From contig NZ_FNKY01000001.1 in NCBI RefSeq assembly GCF_900103165.1, positions 3,100,001-3,164,000 on the forward strand: DNA of 64,000 nt, given 5' to 3'. Positions 45,019 to 52,467 of the stretch are shown piece after piece. Below the pieces are notes generated by a model that was not told the origin of the DNA, made no database searches, and saw only the letters and a list, made by a program, of their open reading frames with translations. Source of the DNA: Nitrosospira multiformis (lineage in GTDB: Bacteria > Pseudomonadota > Gammaproteobacteria > Burkholderiales > Nitrosomonadaceae). Position numbers and translations under genes: made by a program. The stretch's first letter is position 1; each line of letters starts with the position of its first letter.

Positions 45019-45306
45019 TTATGTGGGCTTCTTCCAGACGAGCTTGACTGTAATGGTTGAGGTACCTTCCATCGAAGCAATGATCCATTTACCTTCTGCC
45101 TTTAACCCTACACCAAGCGTCAACTCTATCTCGTCTGCCGAGGTAGCTGAATCTGCGAGCTTTTGACGAAGAGGTGCAATGGCATCACGTAGAAGAGTAC
45201 CAAGCGAATCAAGAGCCTCTTTGGCTTGCTCGCCAACTAACTCACCTGCACTTGCAAAACCTGCCTCCTGCATAAAGGCGATTTCCAGAGAATGTTGTTC
45301 CGCCAT
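45019..45306 (-). CDS. Trypsin-co-occurring domain (Trypco1-like) protein
   Basis: A 95-residue protein from ATG 45306 behind GAGGTGAT. It begins with an acidic, helical half and ends in a beta-rich part: I-E-L-T-L-G-V-G-L-K-A-E-G-K-W-I-I-A and I-T-V-K-L-V-W-K-K. The pattern D-E-I-E-L-x-x-G-V-x-L-x-A-E with a final V-x-L-x-W matches the Trypco1 / CU044_2847-type family, named for occurring beside trypsin- or subtilisin-like proteases in predicted conflict systems. I assign it by memory of the family pattern. It is coupled to the S8 protease and may activate or restrain it. Confidence 0.75.
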   Translation of the reverse strand: MAEQHSLEIAFMQEAGFASAGELVGEQAKEALDSLGTLLRDAIAPLRQKLADSATSADEIELTLGVGLKAEGKWIIASMEGTSTITVKLVWKKPT

Positions 45307-45880
45307 GCGATCACCTCTCAATAGAATATGGATCAGAAACTTGAACTCGTTTGCTGACGCGTTGTAGCGTCACCCGCGCAAGCAATTCCAAATTACACAT
45401 AGAATCGAAACAGCACCCCCAGATACTTTGCAAGGCACCTATCATTTACGATAGTTCAAAATATGAACAATGCAACCTAACATTAATCGATTTTTATAAT
45501 TTCGATGTCCTGCAAAAAATCGCAGACCTATTTTTAGAGAGCCCTAAATAAATAGCGGCTTTAACAGCATGCCTCAAAGCCCTCAATTTACCTTTGATAA
45601 AATAGGTTCAAGGGTAAATGATAGAAAGAATTTTACTGAGATTTTGCTCGCGCAATATCGATAACGTATTTTATAGAATACCAAATCTCGCGTAACAGTC
45701 ACTTTGCTATTTTCGGTGTTGATAGAAATTGTACGTAGTTTTTCCAGATTTCTTTTCTGACTCAGCTGCAAAGATCCACAAAAAAGAATCGGCCCCAGTC
45801 TGGATTTATTGGCAGTTCTTTACTATTTTAAACTTATGAGCTTTTGATACTTCGATTAGTAATCAAAAAAGGAAGCGCGT
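45307..45880. other. AT-rich spacer, no gene seen
   Basis: About 570 bp between divergent genes, noticeably AT-richer than the housekeeping parts of the window. It holds the right copy of the 15-bp repeat (45660-45674). A 66-codon plus-strand frame at 45351-45551 has no supporting features. Promoters for both flanking operons should lie here. Confidence 0.5.
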
Positions 45881-46396
45881 GTGGACCATCAATCAACTTT
45901 GAAAATTAAGCCCAATTTATCTTCGACGATACAGCTTTGGGTTTCACCAGTAATGACTGCAATGCTTGGTCTCATAGCTGGGGTTTTAACGTCGTCTTAC
46001 AACTCGGATCTGGCAGCAAACAAATTCTTTCTAGAAAAACAAGTAGCAACTGCTGACAGTGTAGCAATTGAGTTTTCTCGGTATGTAGAGAACTGGTCTA
46101 GATTAATCCGATTACGTAAAGAATTTGATGCAAAGAACAAGGAGCCAAGCGCAGAAGAGAAAGAATATTTCAAGAAAACCGTGTCAGAGCGTGCTATTGC
46201 ACGAGTCAAGCTATTCGCATCGCTTGACTCCGCGTATCTTTATTATGGTAAAGATACGTCGAATTTGGTTATTAAATTTAGAGATTGGGATAGCAAGCAA
46301 TCGGATTTGACTATTGAGAAACTTCCAGACATTAATGAATGGAGGAGATGGCAAATCGATATTCTTCGCCAGCTGCATAAGGAGATCAGAAAATGA
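45881..46396 (+). CDS. Hypothetical protein with N-terminal membrane anchor
   Basis: 171 residues from GTG 45881 (GGAAG upstream). One hydrophobic segment at about 22-42 is followed by a long, charged helical domain with no recognised family. It probably sits in the inner membrane with the C-terminal domain on one side. It overlaps the next gene by four bases (ATGA), so it forms an operon with 46393 and the truncated patatin gene. AT-rich composition and atypical codon use suggest horizontal origin. Confidence 0.75.
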   Translation: MDHQSTLKIKPNLSSTIQLWVSPVMTAMLGLIAGVLTSSYNSDLAANKFFLEKQVATADSVAIEFSRYVENWSRLIRLRKEFDAKNKEPSAEEKEYFKKTVSERAIARVKLFASLDSAYLYYGKDTSNLVIKFRDWDSKQSDLTIEKLPDINEWRRWQIDILRQLHKEIRK

Positions 46397-46662
46397 TGCA
46401 TTTCGGTATATTGCTGTTTTCCCTCTTTCAGCTTGCACAAGCCGATACGCATAAAGAGTATTGGAAAAATTGTCCTGGTCCTGGTTGCCCAGCCAGGCAG
46501 GAAGACAATAGCGGTGCTGCAGCCTCCAGAGAAGACAAAGAAGTATTAAAAGACAAACTCGATGCCATTAAGAGAGAAGAGAATAAATTGCACATAGAGA
46601 AAGAAAAACTTAAAGAAGAAATCGAGAGTATCGAGAAAGGAGAAGCCAAGGGAGTGTATTGA
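46393..46662 (+). CDS. Small exported or membrane-anchored coiled-coil protein
   Basis: 89 residues. The first 17 are a signal-peptide-like segment ending L-A-Q-A-D. A short motif C-P-G-P-G-C-P follows near 28-34. The rest is a highly charged helix with coiled-coil heptads (K-L-D-A-I-K-R-E-E-N-K-L-H-I-E-K-E). The start is ATG 46393 or the adjoining ATG 46396. It overlaps the previous gene and lies 6 bp before the patatin fragment. No recognised family. Confidence 0.7.
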   Translation: MMHFGILLFSLFQLAQADTHKEYWKNCPGPGCPARQEDNSGAAASREDKEVLKDKLDAIKREENKLHIEKEKLKEEIESIEKGEAKGVY

Positions 46663-46668
46663 TGTGTA

Positions 46669-46917
46669 ATGTGTATAGTAGACTCCAACCTGACTTACCC
46701 TTGGGGTTATCCAGATAGAGTAGATTATCCAAAAGCATTACCCTCTTTAGAGGATATGTTGATGAACGAACTTCCGGAACCGCCTGATGATCGCTTCTGC
46801 GATCTTGTAATGAAGGGAGGAATCACAAGTGGGGTGATATATCCCCGGGCTATTGGATTGCTATCACACTATTACCGCTTTAGAGGTATTGACCTGCCCC
46901 CTTCATTAGCTTCATGA
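46669..46917 (+). pseudogene. Patatin-like protein, 5' fragment cut by IS insertion
   Basis: The first 74 codons carry the N-terminus of a large patatin-like phospholipase: D-L-V-M-K-G-G-I-T-S-G-V-I-Y-P-R-A-I and then Y-R-F-R-G-I. In intact relatives the next residues are the nucleophile loop G-G-T-S-A-G. Here the reading enters the IS3 end at 46890 and stops at 46917, so the catalytic Ser and the Asp are lost. The rest of the gene is not found on the other side of the IS, implying a deletion. Patatin-like proteins often act as lipid-degrading effectors in phage defence; that role is inference here. Confidence 0.8.
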
Positions 46918-46952
46918 GATAGTAGAGTCCGATTCTTGGAAAGGAGCGGACC

Positions 46953-47216
46953 ATGAAGAAGCGATACAGTGAAGAACAGATTATTGGATTCTTGAAGGAA
47001 GCGGATGCAGGCATGCCTGTGGTGGAGTTGTGCCGCAAGCATGGTTTTTCGGACGCCTCCTATTACAAGTGGAAAGCGAAGTTTAGCGGCATGGAAGTCT
47101 CTGACGCCAAGCGGCTTAAGGCGCTGGAAGCAGAGAACAACAAGCTTAAGCGACTGCTGGCTGATGCCTTGCTCGACAATGCGGCATTGAAAGATGTCGT
47201 CTCACGAAAGTGGTAA
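46953..47216 (+). CDS. IS3-family transposase OrfA
   Basis: An 87-residue helix-turn-helix protein, starting M-K-K-R-Y-S-E-E-Q-I-I-G-F-L-K and continuing with V-V-E-L-C-R-K-H-G-F-S-D-A-S-Y-Y-K-W-K. A leucine-zipper segment follows (L-K-A-L-E-A-E-N-N-K-L-K-R-L-L-A). It binds the IS ends and multimerises. It overlaps orfB by 7 bp. Confidence 0.93.
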   Translation: MKKRYSEEQIIGFLKEADAGMPVVELCRKHGFSDASYYKWKAKFSGMEVSDAKRLKALEAENNKLKRLLADALLDNAALKDVVSRKW

Positions 47217-48063
47217 GCCCACAAGCACGGCGGGAAGCAGTGGCAGGTCTGAAGGCAGCATGGCAGTTGTCTGAACGTCGGGCTTGTGGGCTGATGAACA
47301 TTTCCACCTCCGTGTGGCGCTATCGCGCCCGGCCAGACTCGAATTGTCAGCTACGCGAGTGCATTGTTTCGCTTGCCGGGCAGCGGCGGCGCTTTGGCTA
47401 TCGACGCATCCATATTCTGCTCAAGCGCGAAGGCTGGCATATCAATGTCAAGCGGGTCTACCGGCTCTATCGCAACGCAGGATTAGCCGTGCGTAAGCGT
47501 AGCCGCAAGCGGATTGGTCTGACAGAAAGAGTGCCATTGTTTCTTCCAGAAACACCCAATCATGCCTGGTCAATGGATTTCGTGCATGACGGCTTGGCTG
47601 ACGGCAGGCGCATTCGCTGTCTGAATGTGATGGATGACTGTACCCGAGAGAGTATCGTCTTGAGGTAGATACCTCCATTTCGGGAGAGCGGGTGGCGCGT
47701 GTATTGGAGCGCATTGCCGGGCAGCGGCCTTTGCCACGGACGATCAGGGTCGATCATGGACCGGAATTTACCAGCCTGGCACTGGACAAATGGACCCATG
47801 CCCGGGATGTGAAGCTGGCCTTTATTCAACCCGGAAAACCTACGCAAAACGCCTATATCGAAAGCTTCAATGGCAGGTTCCGGGATGAATGCCTGAATGA
47901 CCATTGGTTCTCAACCTTGCATGAAGCACGCGTTCTTATCGAAGCATGGCAAAAGGATTACAATTCAACAAGGCCGCACAGCTCGCTCGGCAATAACACG
48001 CCAGCCGAATTTGCGGCACAACACCCATTTACAACCCAAGATACTACTCCGCCGTGTGGCTAA
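47210..48063 (+). pseudogene. IS3-family transposase OrfB, frameshifted
   Basis: DDE transposase split by a one-base loss near 47660. The upstream part (to the stop at 47666-47668) has the HTH_21 region and the first catalytic Asp in W-S-M-D-F-V-H-D. The downstream part resumes in another frame as E-V-D-T-S and carries the second Asp (R-V-D-H-G-P-E-F) and the Glu (Y-I-E-S-F-N-G-R-F). The usual junction would read E-S-x-V-x-E-V-D-T-S. With the frame broken, this copy should not move by itself. Confidence 0.88.
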
Positions 48064-48091
48064 TTATAGGGAGCAGGTCAATTCATAATTC

Positions 48092-48844
48092 ATGCATTTT
48101 AGCCTCTTCTCCAAGTTAGCCACCGATTCGTCTCTGTCTCAGGCGCAGGCATTCTCTCAACAGACCTGGCGAAAACATCACTATTCACCAGACCAAGGTA
48201 CGCTTTGTTCAGGACTCACCTATTTTTGGCTAAACGAAAAGTTGTGCTCTCGTTCTCCACTATCTCAGTTCGAAAAACCCAGTGCCGAACTCCTCCATCA
48301 TCTCGCTAGTATGCAGGCGCTTAGCTATTACCCGACTTTCCCGGAAAACTTTAACCCTGGCGAAAGAGAATTACTGTTACTGACTAAGAAGTACGGGACA
48401 CAGGACTGGAAAGAAATTCAGCAACGCGTAGTCGATGAGCACCAAGGAGACTATATTTTATACGATCTTTCGCGGATGTTTCGCTATGACTCTGCCAGCA
48501 TTGTGCGCTTTACCGACCTGCCCCAAGCTCTCCCTTGTCTGAAATCGCTACCCGCAGGCTCGGCCGTTATAGGCGTACTTCGCTATCTTGAGAACGGGCA
48601 ACCGGGCGGCCATCGCATCGCATACTACCTTGATCGAAAAAATCGTCACCACTTCTTTGATCCGAACGCTGGCGAGGTCATCGAGTCTCGTGACACAGGC
48701 TTTCATCAGTGGCTAAACACTTTCCTAATCCATGCCACCTACCGAAAGTTCGAACCTTCGATAGAAGACTCTTTTCTGACACTCTATCAACTTAAAAACG
48801 TTTCACCTCAGACACAAAATTTCCTTCCAAGACATTCGGATTGA
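48092..48844 (+). CDS. YopT-like cysteine protease (peptidase C58 family)
   Basis: 250 residues. A candidate triad is Cys39 in G-T-L-C-S-G-L-T-Y-F-W-L, His174 in G-G-H-R-I-A-Y-Y and Asp190 in H-H-F-F-D-P-N-A-G-E. The His-Asp spacing of 16 equals that in YopT, and the C-x-G-L-x-x-x-W-L and F-D-P-N-x-G-E contexts are family features. C58 enzymes are known as type III effectors and as domains of toxins. No signal peptide or secretion locus is seen here. The start lies 11 bp from the IS tip and has no native ribosome-binding site, so the 5' end or promoter may be damaged. It might serve as a maturation protease in the cluster, which is speculation. Confidence 0.75.
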   Translation: MHFSLFSKLATDSSLSQAQAFSQQTWRKHHYSPDQGTLCSGLTYFWLNEKLCSRSPLSQFEKPSAELLHHLASMQALSYYPTFPENFNPGERELLLLTKKYGTQDWKEIQQRVVDEHQGDYILYDLSRMFRYDSASIVRFTDLPQALPCLKSLPAGSAVIGVLRYLENGQPGGHRIAYYLDRKNRHHFFDPNAGEVIESRDTGFHQWLNTFLIHATYRKFEPSIEDSFLTLYQLKNVSPQTQNFLPRHSD

Positions 48845-49084
48845 CAGCATGTACGAGCACTCTTACACTAAATGATATGAAAAATGGATGAAGTTACTCT
48901 GCTGCTGCAAATATCGAGATTGTTTGGCGCGCCTAATTGACCTAATGTTGGATATCTCCATAACACCCGAGCCACTCAACTCCATTTTTGGTCCTTTTCT
49001 ATTCCAGAACCTCCTCCATTTCTAGGCGTAACCCTGTTAGACGTAACGCCGAGACGAAACCCAACTCAAGAATGAGATTCCACA

Positions 49085-50023
49085 GTGACCAATTTGAAAA
49101 TCAATTCCGAGCACCAATCGACATCAGGCCAGTTACCTGATTCGATATTGGAGCTCGAGCATACAAACCAATCTTTGGAGGCGGCAAGACCTCAGTTTGG
49201 TCCCGGCATAGCGCCGCAGCTGCCGAATCAAAGTACAAGCACACACTTGCGCAAATCTTTACCTGGAGGGGGGCAGTGGTGGGAGTGTTTGTTGCCCTTT
49301 CGCCATTTTACCGCCACCGATGTATTCGAGCCGGAAACTTATAAAGAGCTGACCCATCAATTCTCCCTGATACTTGAGACGACTGCCGGCAAGCGCGAAG
49401 GTGCGTATAAAATGAGGCCTGCCCTGGGGAGCAACGATGGTTTGATATTGGGGCTAACCGATAAGCTGGCCACCGCATTCTCTCCTTTGTTTACAGAAGC
49501 GTGGCTTCGTTCACTGGCAGAACTGCTGGATCTTAAATTTTTGCCTCGTGTCGAGGGAGCATTGCACTCAAATCCGCAGGGCAGCCGAACTGGATGGATT
49601 CATACAGACTGTTGTTCAGCATGGTTTGATGAGAGTAACAGTACGATGGAAGAGTTAATTTTTCCGCCGCGGGGACGATGTAATTACTTTACCGGGCAAG
49701 CTAAAGTGCCCGATGCGAAACCAAAAGAATATATACGTGCGGCAACGATGATTTTCTACCTTTGTAATGATGGGTGGAAACAAGGAGATGGCGGTGAAAC
49801 CGGCGTCTATAGCGCGGATCGTGAGACAGAAGACACGGCGGTGAAGCTCATACCGCCACTCAATAACTCCCTGTTTCTCTTTGAATGTAGCCCACACTCC
49901 TACCACAGATTCGTAACGAACCCTGGGCGAACACGCAACAGCATTATCCTGTGGCTGCACGCCAGCGTGCATGACGCGGAAGCGCGATGGGGAACAGCGA
50001 TCAATCGGCGGGACAGTCGATGA
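49085..50023 (+). CDS. 2-oxoglutarate/Fe(II)-dependent oxygenase
   Basis: A 312-residue protein. The first ~60 residues are low-complexity. The double-stranded beta-helix core has the iron ligands H173-x-D175 (W-I-H-T-D-C-C) and His274 (P-H-S-Y-H-R-F-V). Arg284, ten residues on, would bind the 2-oxoglutarate carboxylate (G-R-T-R-N-S-I-I-L-W). G-G-E-T-G-V-Y lies between. It resembles prolyl-4-hydroxylase-type enzymes and should hydroxylate a peptide or small-molecule substrate. The start is GTG 49085. Its last four bases overlap the SDR start (ATGA). Confidence 0.85.
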   Translation: MTNLKINSEHQSTSGQLPDSILELEHTNQSLEAARPQFGPGIAPQLPNQSTSTHLRKSLPGGGQWWECLLPFRHFTATDVFEPETYKELTHQFSLILETTAGKREGAYKMRPALGSNDGLILGLTDKLATAFSPLFTEAWLRSLAELLDLKFLPRVEGALHSNPQGSRTGWIHTDCCSAWFDESNSTMEELIFPPRGRCNYFTGQAKVPDAKPKEYIRAATMIFYLCNDGWKQGDGGETGVYSADRETEDTAVKLIPPLNNSLFLFECSPHSYHRFVTNPGRTRNSIILWLHASVHDAEARWGTAINRRDSR

Positions 50024-50745
50024 AACCTGTGTGCCTGATTACCGGCGCGGGCGGACGCCTGGGTCAGGACCTCTGTCATGCCCTGCAAGAAGATTATGAT
50101 CTGGTGGCAACTTATCGTTCAACTATCCCCGACATTCCCTCACAGTTTCAGCAGCCTTTAGAGGGGACAGCAGGAGGGGCAGAGGAGCCAGAAAATGAAT
50201 CCGCTTTGAACGGCGTGCCAGCCTACCTGGTTCAAGCTGACCTTACCCGCCGTGAAGATGTGAAGCGAGTGGTTGAGGTGGCCTTGGCTCGCTATGGCCG
50301 CATTGATGCCCTGATCAACACCGCTGCCGACATCAAATTTCACGGCAATCTTCGCGATCTCTGGCAGGCTAACGACTATCCACAATCGCAGATGCTCCTG
50401 AACTCTATTGTGCCCATGCAACTGGCTTCCGCAATCTACCAATATTGCTGGAGGGATCAGCCCGATGAGAATACACGGTGGAACCGGTCTGTTGTCAACA
50501 TATCAAGCATTTCAGGCCTCTACGTCTTTGAAGAGAGGGGGCAGGCATTTTACGGCGTTTCCAAGGCCGCGCTGAATATGCTGACACTCTACCTCTCACT
50601 TGAGTTGGCACCGCATGGCGTCCGGGTAAATGCGATCTGCCCGAGCAGATTCACGGGGAAGGCGGCGACCCGTCGCGTCACTGAGGCCATACGGAATCTA
50701 TTAACCGGCGACTCGACAGGAACAATCGTTACGAAGGTACCCTAG
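50020..50745 (+). CDS. SDR-family oxidoreductase of the tailoring cluster
   Basis: 241 residues from ATG 50020, which overlaps the oxygenase stop. The cofactor loop T-G-A-G-G-R-L-G is near 8-15, with N-T-A in the N-N-A-G position. The catalytic Ser is in N-I-S-S-I-S-G and the Tyr/Lys pair in F-Y-G-V-S-K-A-A-L. The protein ends soon after N-A-I-C-P-S-R-F, without the usual final V-D-G-G. It may be a few residues short, but the core is complete. Compared with typical SDRs there is an insertion around residues 45-65. Substrate unknown; coupled to the 2OG oxygenase. Confidence 0.87.
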   Translation: MKPVCLITGAGGRLGQDLCHALQEDYDLVATYRSTIPDIPSQFQQPLEGTAGGAEEPENESALNGVPAYLVQADLTRREDVKRVVEVALARYGRIDALINTAADIKFHGNLRDLWQANDYPQSQMLLNSIVPMQLASAIYQYCWRDQPDENTRWNRSVVNISSISGLYVFEERGQAFYGVSKAALNMLTLYLSLELAPHGVRVNAICPSRFTGKAATRRVTEAIRNLLTGDSTGTIVTKVP

Positions 50746-50847
50746 CCCCTGACTGGCTTGACCGCTCTGGCGCGTTACTGAGTAAACCAGTGGTCAAGTT
50801 CGTGGAGGCTATCGATCTTACCAGAACGTGGCGCATAGAATTGGCGG

Positions 50848-52329
50848 TCATTCGCTCAACGGCGTTTCGGTCGCCGCCATCTTTCCGGCAATCTGGCCGA
50901 ATGCCCAGGCCTCGGGATAATTGCTTCCCACTTGATAAAGGAAACCAAAAAAAGAACCCAGCTCTCCCGCTGCGTATAGCCTCGGGATAACGCCATCGTT
51001 ATGGTCCAGCACCTGGCAATTTACGTTGCGTTTTGGGCCGCCCTGGGTATTCACCAGCGAGAGTCCCAGTTCGACCGCAAAATAGGGCGGCGTCTCGAAA
51101 GGGGCTAATGTTTTTTCGTTTCGACCAAATAGAGAATCGCACCGCTCGATACAGGCGCGATTGAATTCTGTTATGGTCTTCTCAAGAACATCGGTTCTAG
51201 CCCCGATCTTATTGGCCAGATCGGCGACGGTTTCAGCCTGCAGCACCCACCCCTCGTCGAGCTCGGCCTGATTGTCGGCGCTCCAATCGTAGATCTTGTT
51301 CACTAAACAGTAGCCGACAATTCCGCCCCTTTTTGTCCGCAACATTTGGGCGGTAGGGGCAATCGGCCCTCTGGATAGGTATGTCTGATCAAAAATCATA
51401 TAAGCAGGCAGATTTCGATACTCCGCGTTACCGTGGTCGTACCGCAGGATCTCAAGCTGCTCTTTACAATGGCTGAGCAGTGCATCCTCAGCCATAAACC
51501 TTTCCCCGAACTTGTTCACGAACATATAGCTGCCGGCGCGTTTTGTTCGCCCCAAACCGTAGCCGATCGCAGTGCCGAATTTTTTGCTGGGTTCCCGCGC
51601 GCAGAATCTGCCCCATTCTATCGCCGCCATGTGCCAAAGCGCGGCTCCAGCCTCGGAAGCCAGGCTAATGCCATCCCCGGTGTTACCGGGAGATCCCCAG
51701 GAGAAAATGTAATCGGTTGCTCCGGGAAAATTGAAGTTCGCCAGCATCGCCGGATTGTATGCGTACCCGCCACACGTCAAAATGACTCCCTTGCGAGCCA
51801 GAAGTTGAATATCCTGCCCATTGCGTTGCGCTTTCGCCCCCAGGATTTCCCGTGTTTCTGGATTCTGGATCAGGGTTTTCACCTGCGTGTCCGTAAGGAT
51901 CTCGATTTTGCGATCCTTGACCTGGCCGTCGAGAAACCGGAATCCATTCTCACCCGTAGGGTCGATATGAATTTGCTTGAGCCTACCGCTCATCATTGAA
52001 GGAAAACTGGGGGGAATCGGGGGTCCGGCCGTGAATTCCAGGCCCAGCCGGGACAGCAAATCGGGGATGCCCACCATCGCCTCGGCAAAGGCACGGACCA
52101 TCTCTTCGCCCACCGTGCCGGACGAGAGCGCCCGGTAATATGCGATTGCTGCCTCGATGCTCTCCGGAATCACCATGGCTCCCGCGCAAACAGCGCTGTT
52201 GCCGCCGCCAACATCAAGTTTTTCCGCGATCAGAACGCGAGCCCCGGCATCGTGAGCAGCAATGGCAGCATTGGCCCCGGCCGCGCCATACCCCACGATC
52301 AATACATCGACGTCATAGTCTTTCTTCAT
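50848..52329 (-). CDS. FAD-dependent oxidoreductase (fumarate reductase/ketosteroid dehydrogenase type)
   Basis: 493 residues. The N-terminal FAD site G-Y-G-A-A-G is at 13-18, and the acidic ribose-binding A-E-K-L follows. G-G-G-N-S is near 42-46. The C-terminal FAD part contains R-L-Y-A-A-G-E-L-G-S. The layout is that of the FAD_binding_2 family, whose members oxidise or reduce carbon-carbon bonds in substrates such as fumarate or ketosteroids. No signal peptide or flavocytochrome domain is seen, so it is probably cytoplasmic. Last gene of the minus-strand set, convergent with the SDR. Confidence 0.88.
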   Translation of the reverse strand: MKKDYDVDVLIVGYGAAGANAAIAAHDAGARVLIAEKLDVGGGNSAVCAGAMVIPESIEAAIAYYRALSSGTVGEEMVRAFAEAMVGIPDLLSRLGLEFTAGPPIPPSFPSMMSGRLKQIHIDPTGENGFRFLDGQVKDRKIEILTDTQVKTLIQNPETREILGAKAQRNGQDIQLLARKGVILTCGGYAYNPAMLANFNFPGATDYIFSWGSPGNTGDGISLASEAGAALWHMAAIEWGRFCAREPSKKFGTAIGYGLGRTKRAGSYMFVNKFGERFMAEDALLSHCKEQLEILRYDHGNAEYRNLPAYMIFDQTYLSRGPIAPTAQMLRTKRGGIVGYCLVNKIYDWSADNQAELDEGWVLQAETVADLANKIGARTDVLEKTITEFNRACIERCDSLFGRNEKTLAPFETPPYFAVELGLSLVNTQGGPKRNVNCQVLDHNDGVIPRLYAAGELGSFFGFLYQVGSNYPEAWAFGQIAGKMAATETPLSE

Positions 52330-52467
52330 GAGACTCTCTGTTACTCTCCTATTCGTCCTCGATCCCCACCCTGATGAGAGTCGGGAAATCTTGAATTCTG
52401 TCGAGCGTTTGCAGGTTACGTGATAGTTTGAAAATCTGCAGCTTTTGCGAACCTGGCCGACGTTTCC

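Larger units (their letters stand above)
46890..48080 (+). mobile_element. IS3-family insertion sequence (IS51-like group)
   Basis: A 1191-bp element. The terminal repeats are TGACCTGCCCCCT at the left and, read inward from the right, TGACCTGCTCCCT. It contains orfA and a frameshifted orfB. The flanking bases (TAT on the left, ATT on the right) do not form a matching target duplication, and the interrupted patatin gene does not resume. The right flank has therefore been replaced by recombination or deletion. The next gene begins only 11 bp after the right tip. Confidence 0.9.

Noticed and set aside
45351-45551. 66-codon frame in the AT-rich spacer
   Set aside because: Non-ATG start, no supporting ribosome-binding site and no recognisable sequence.
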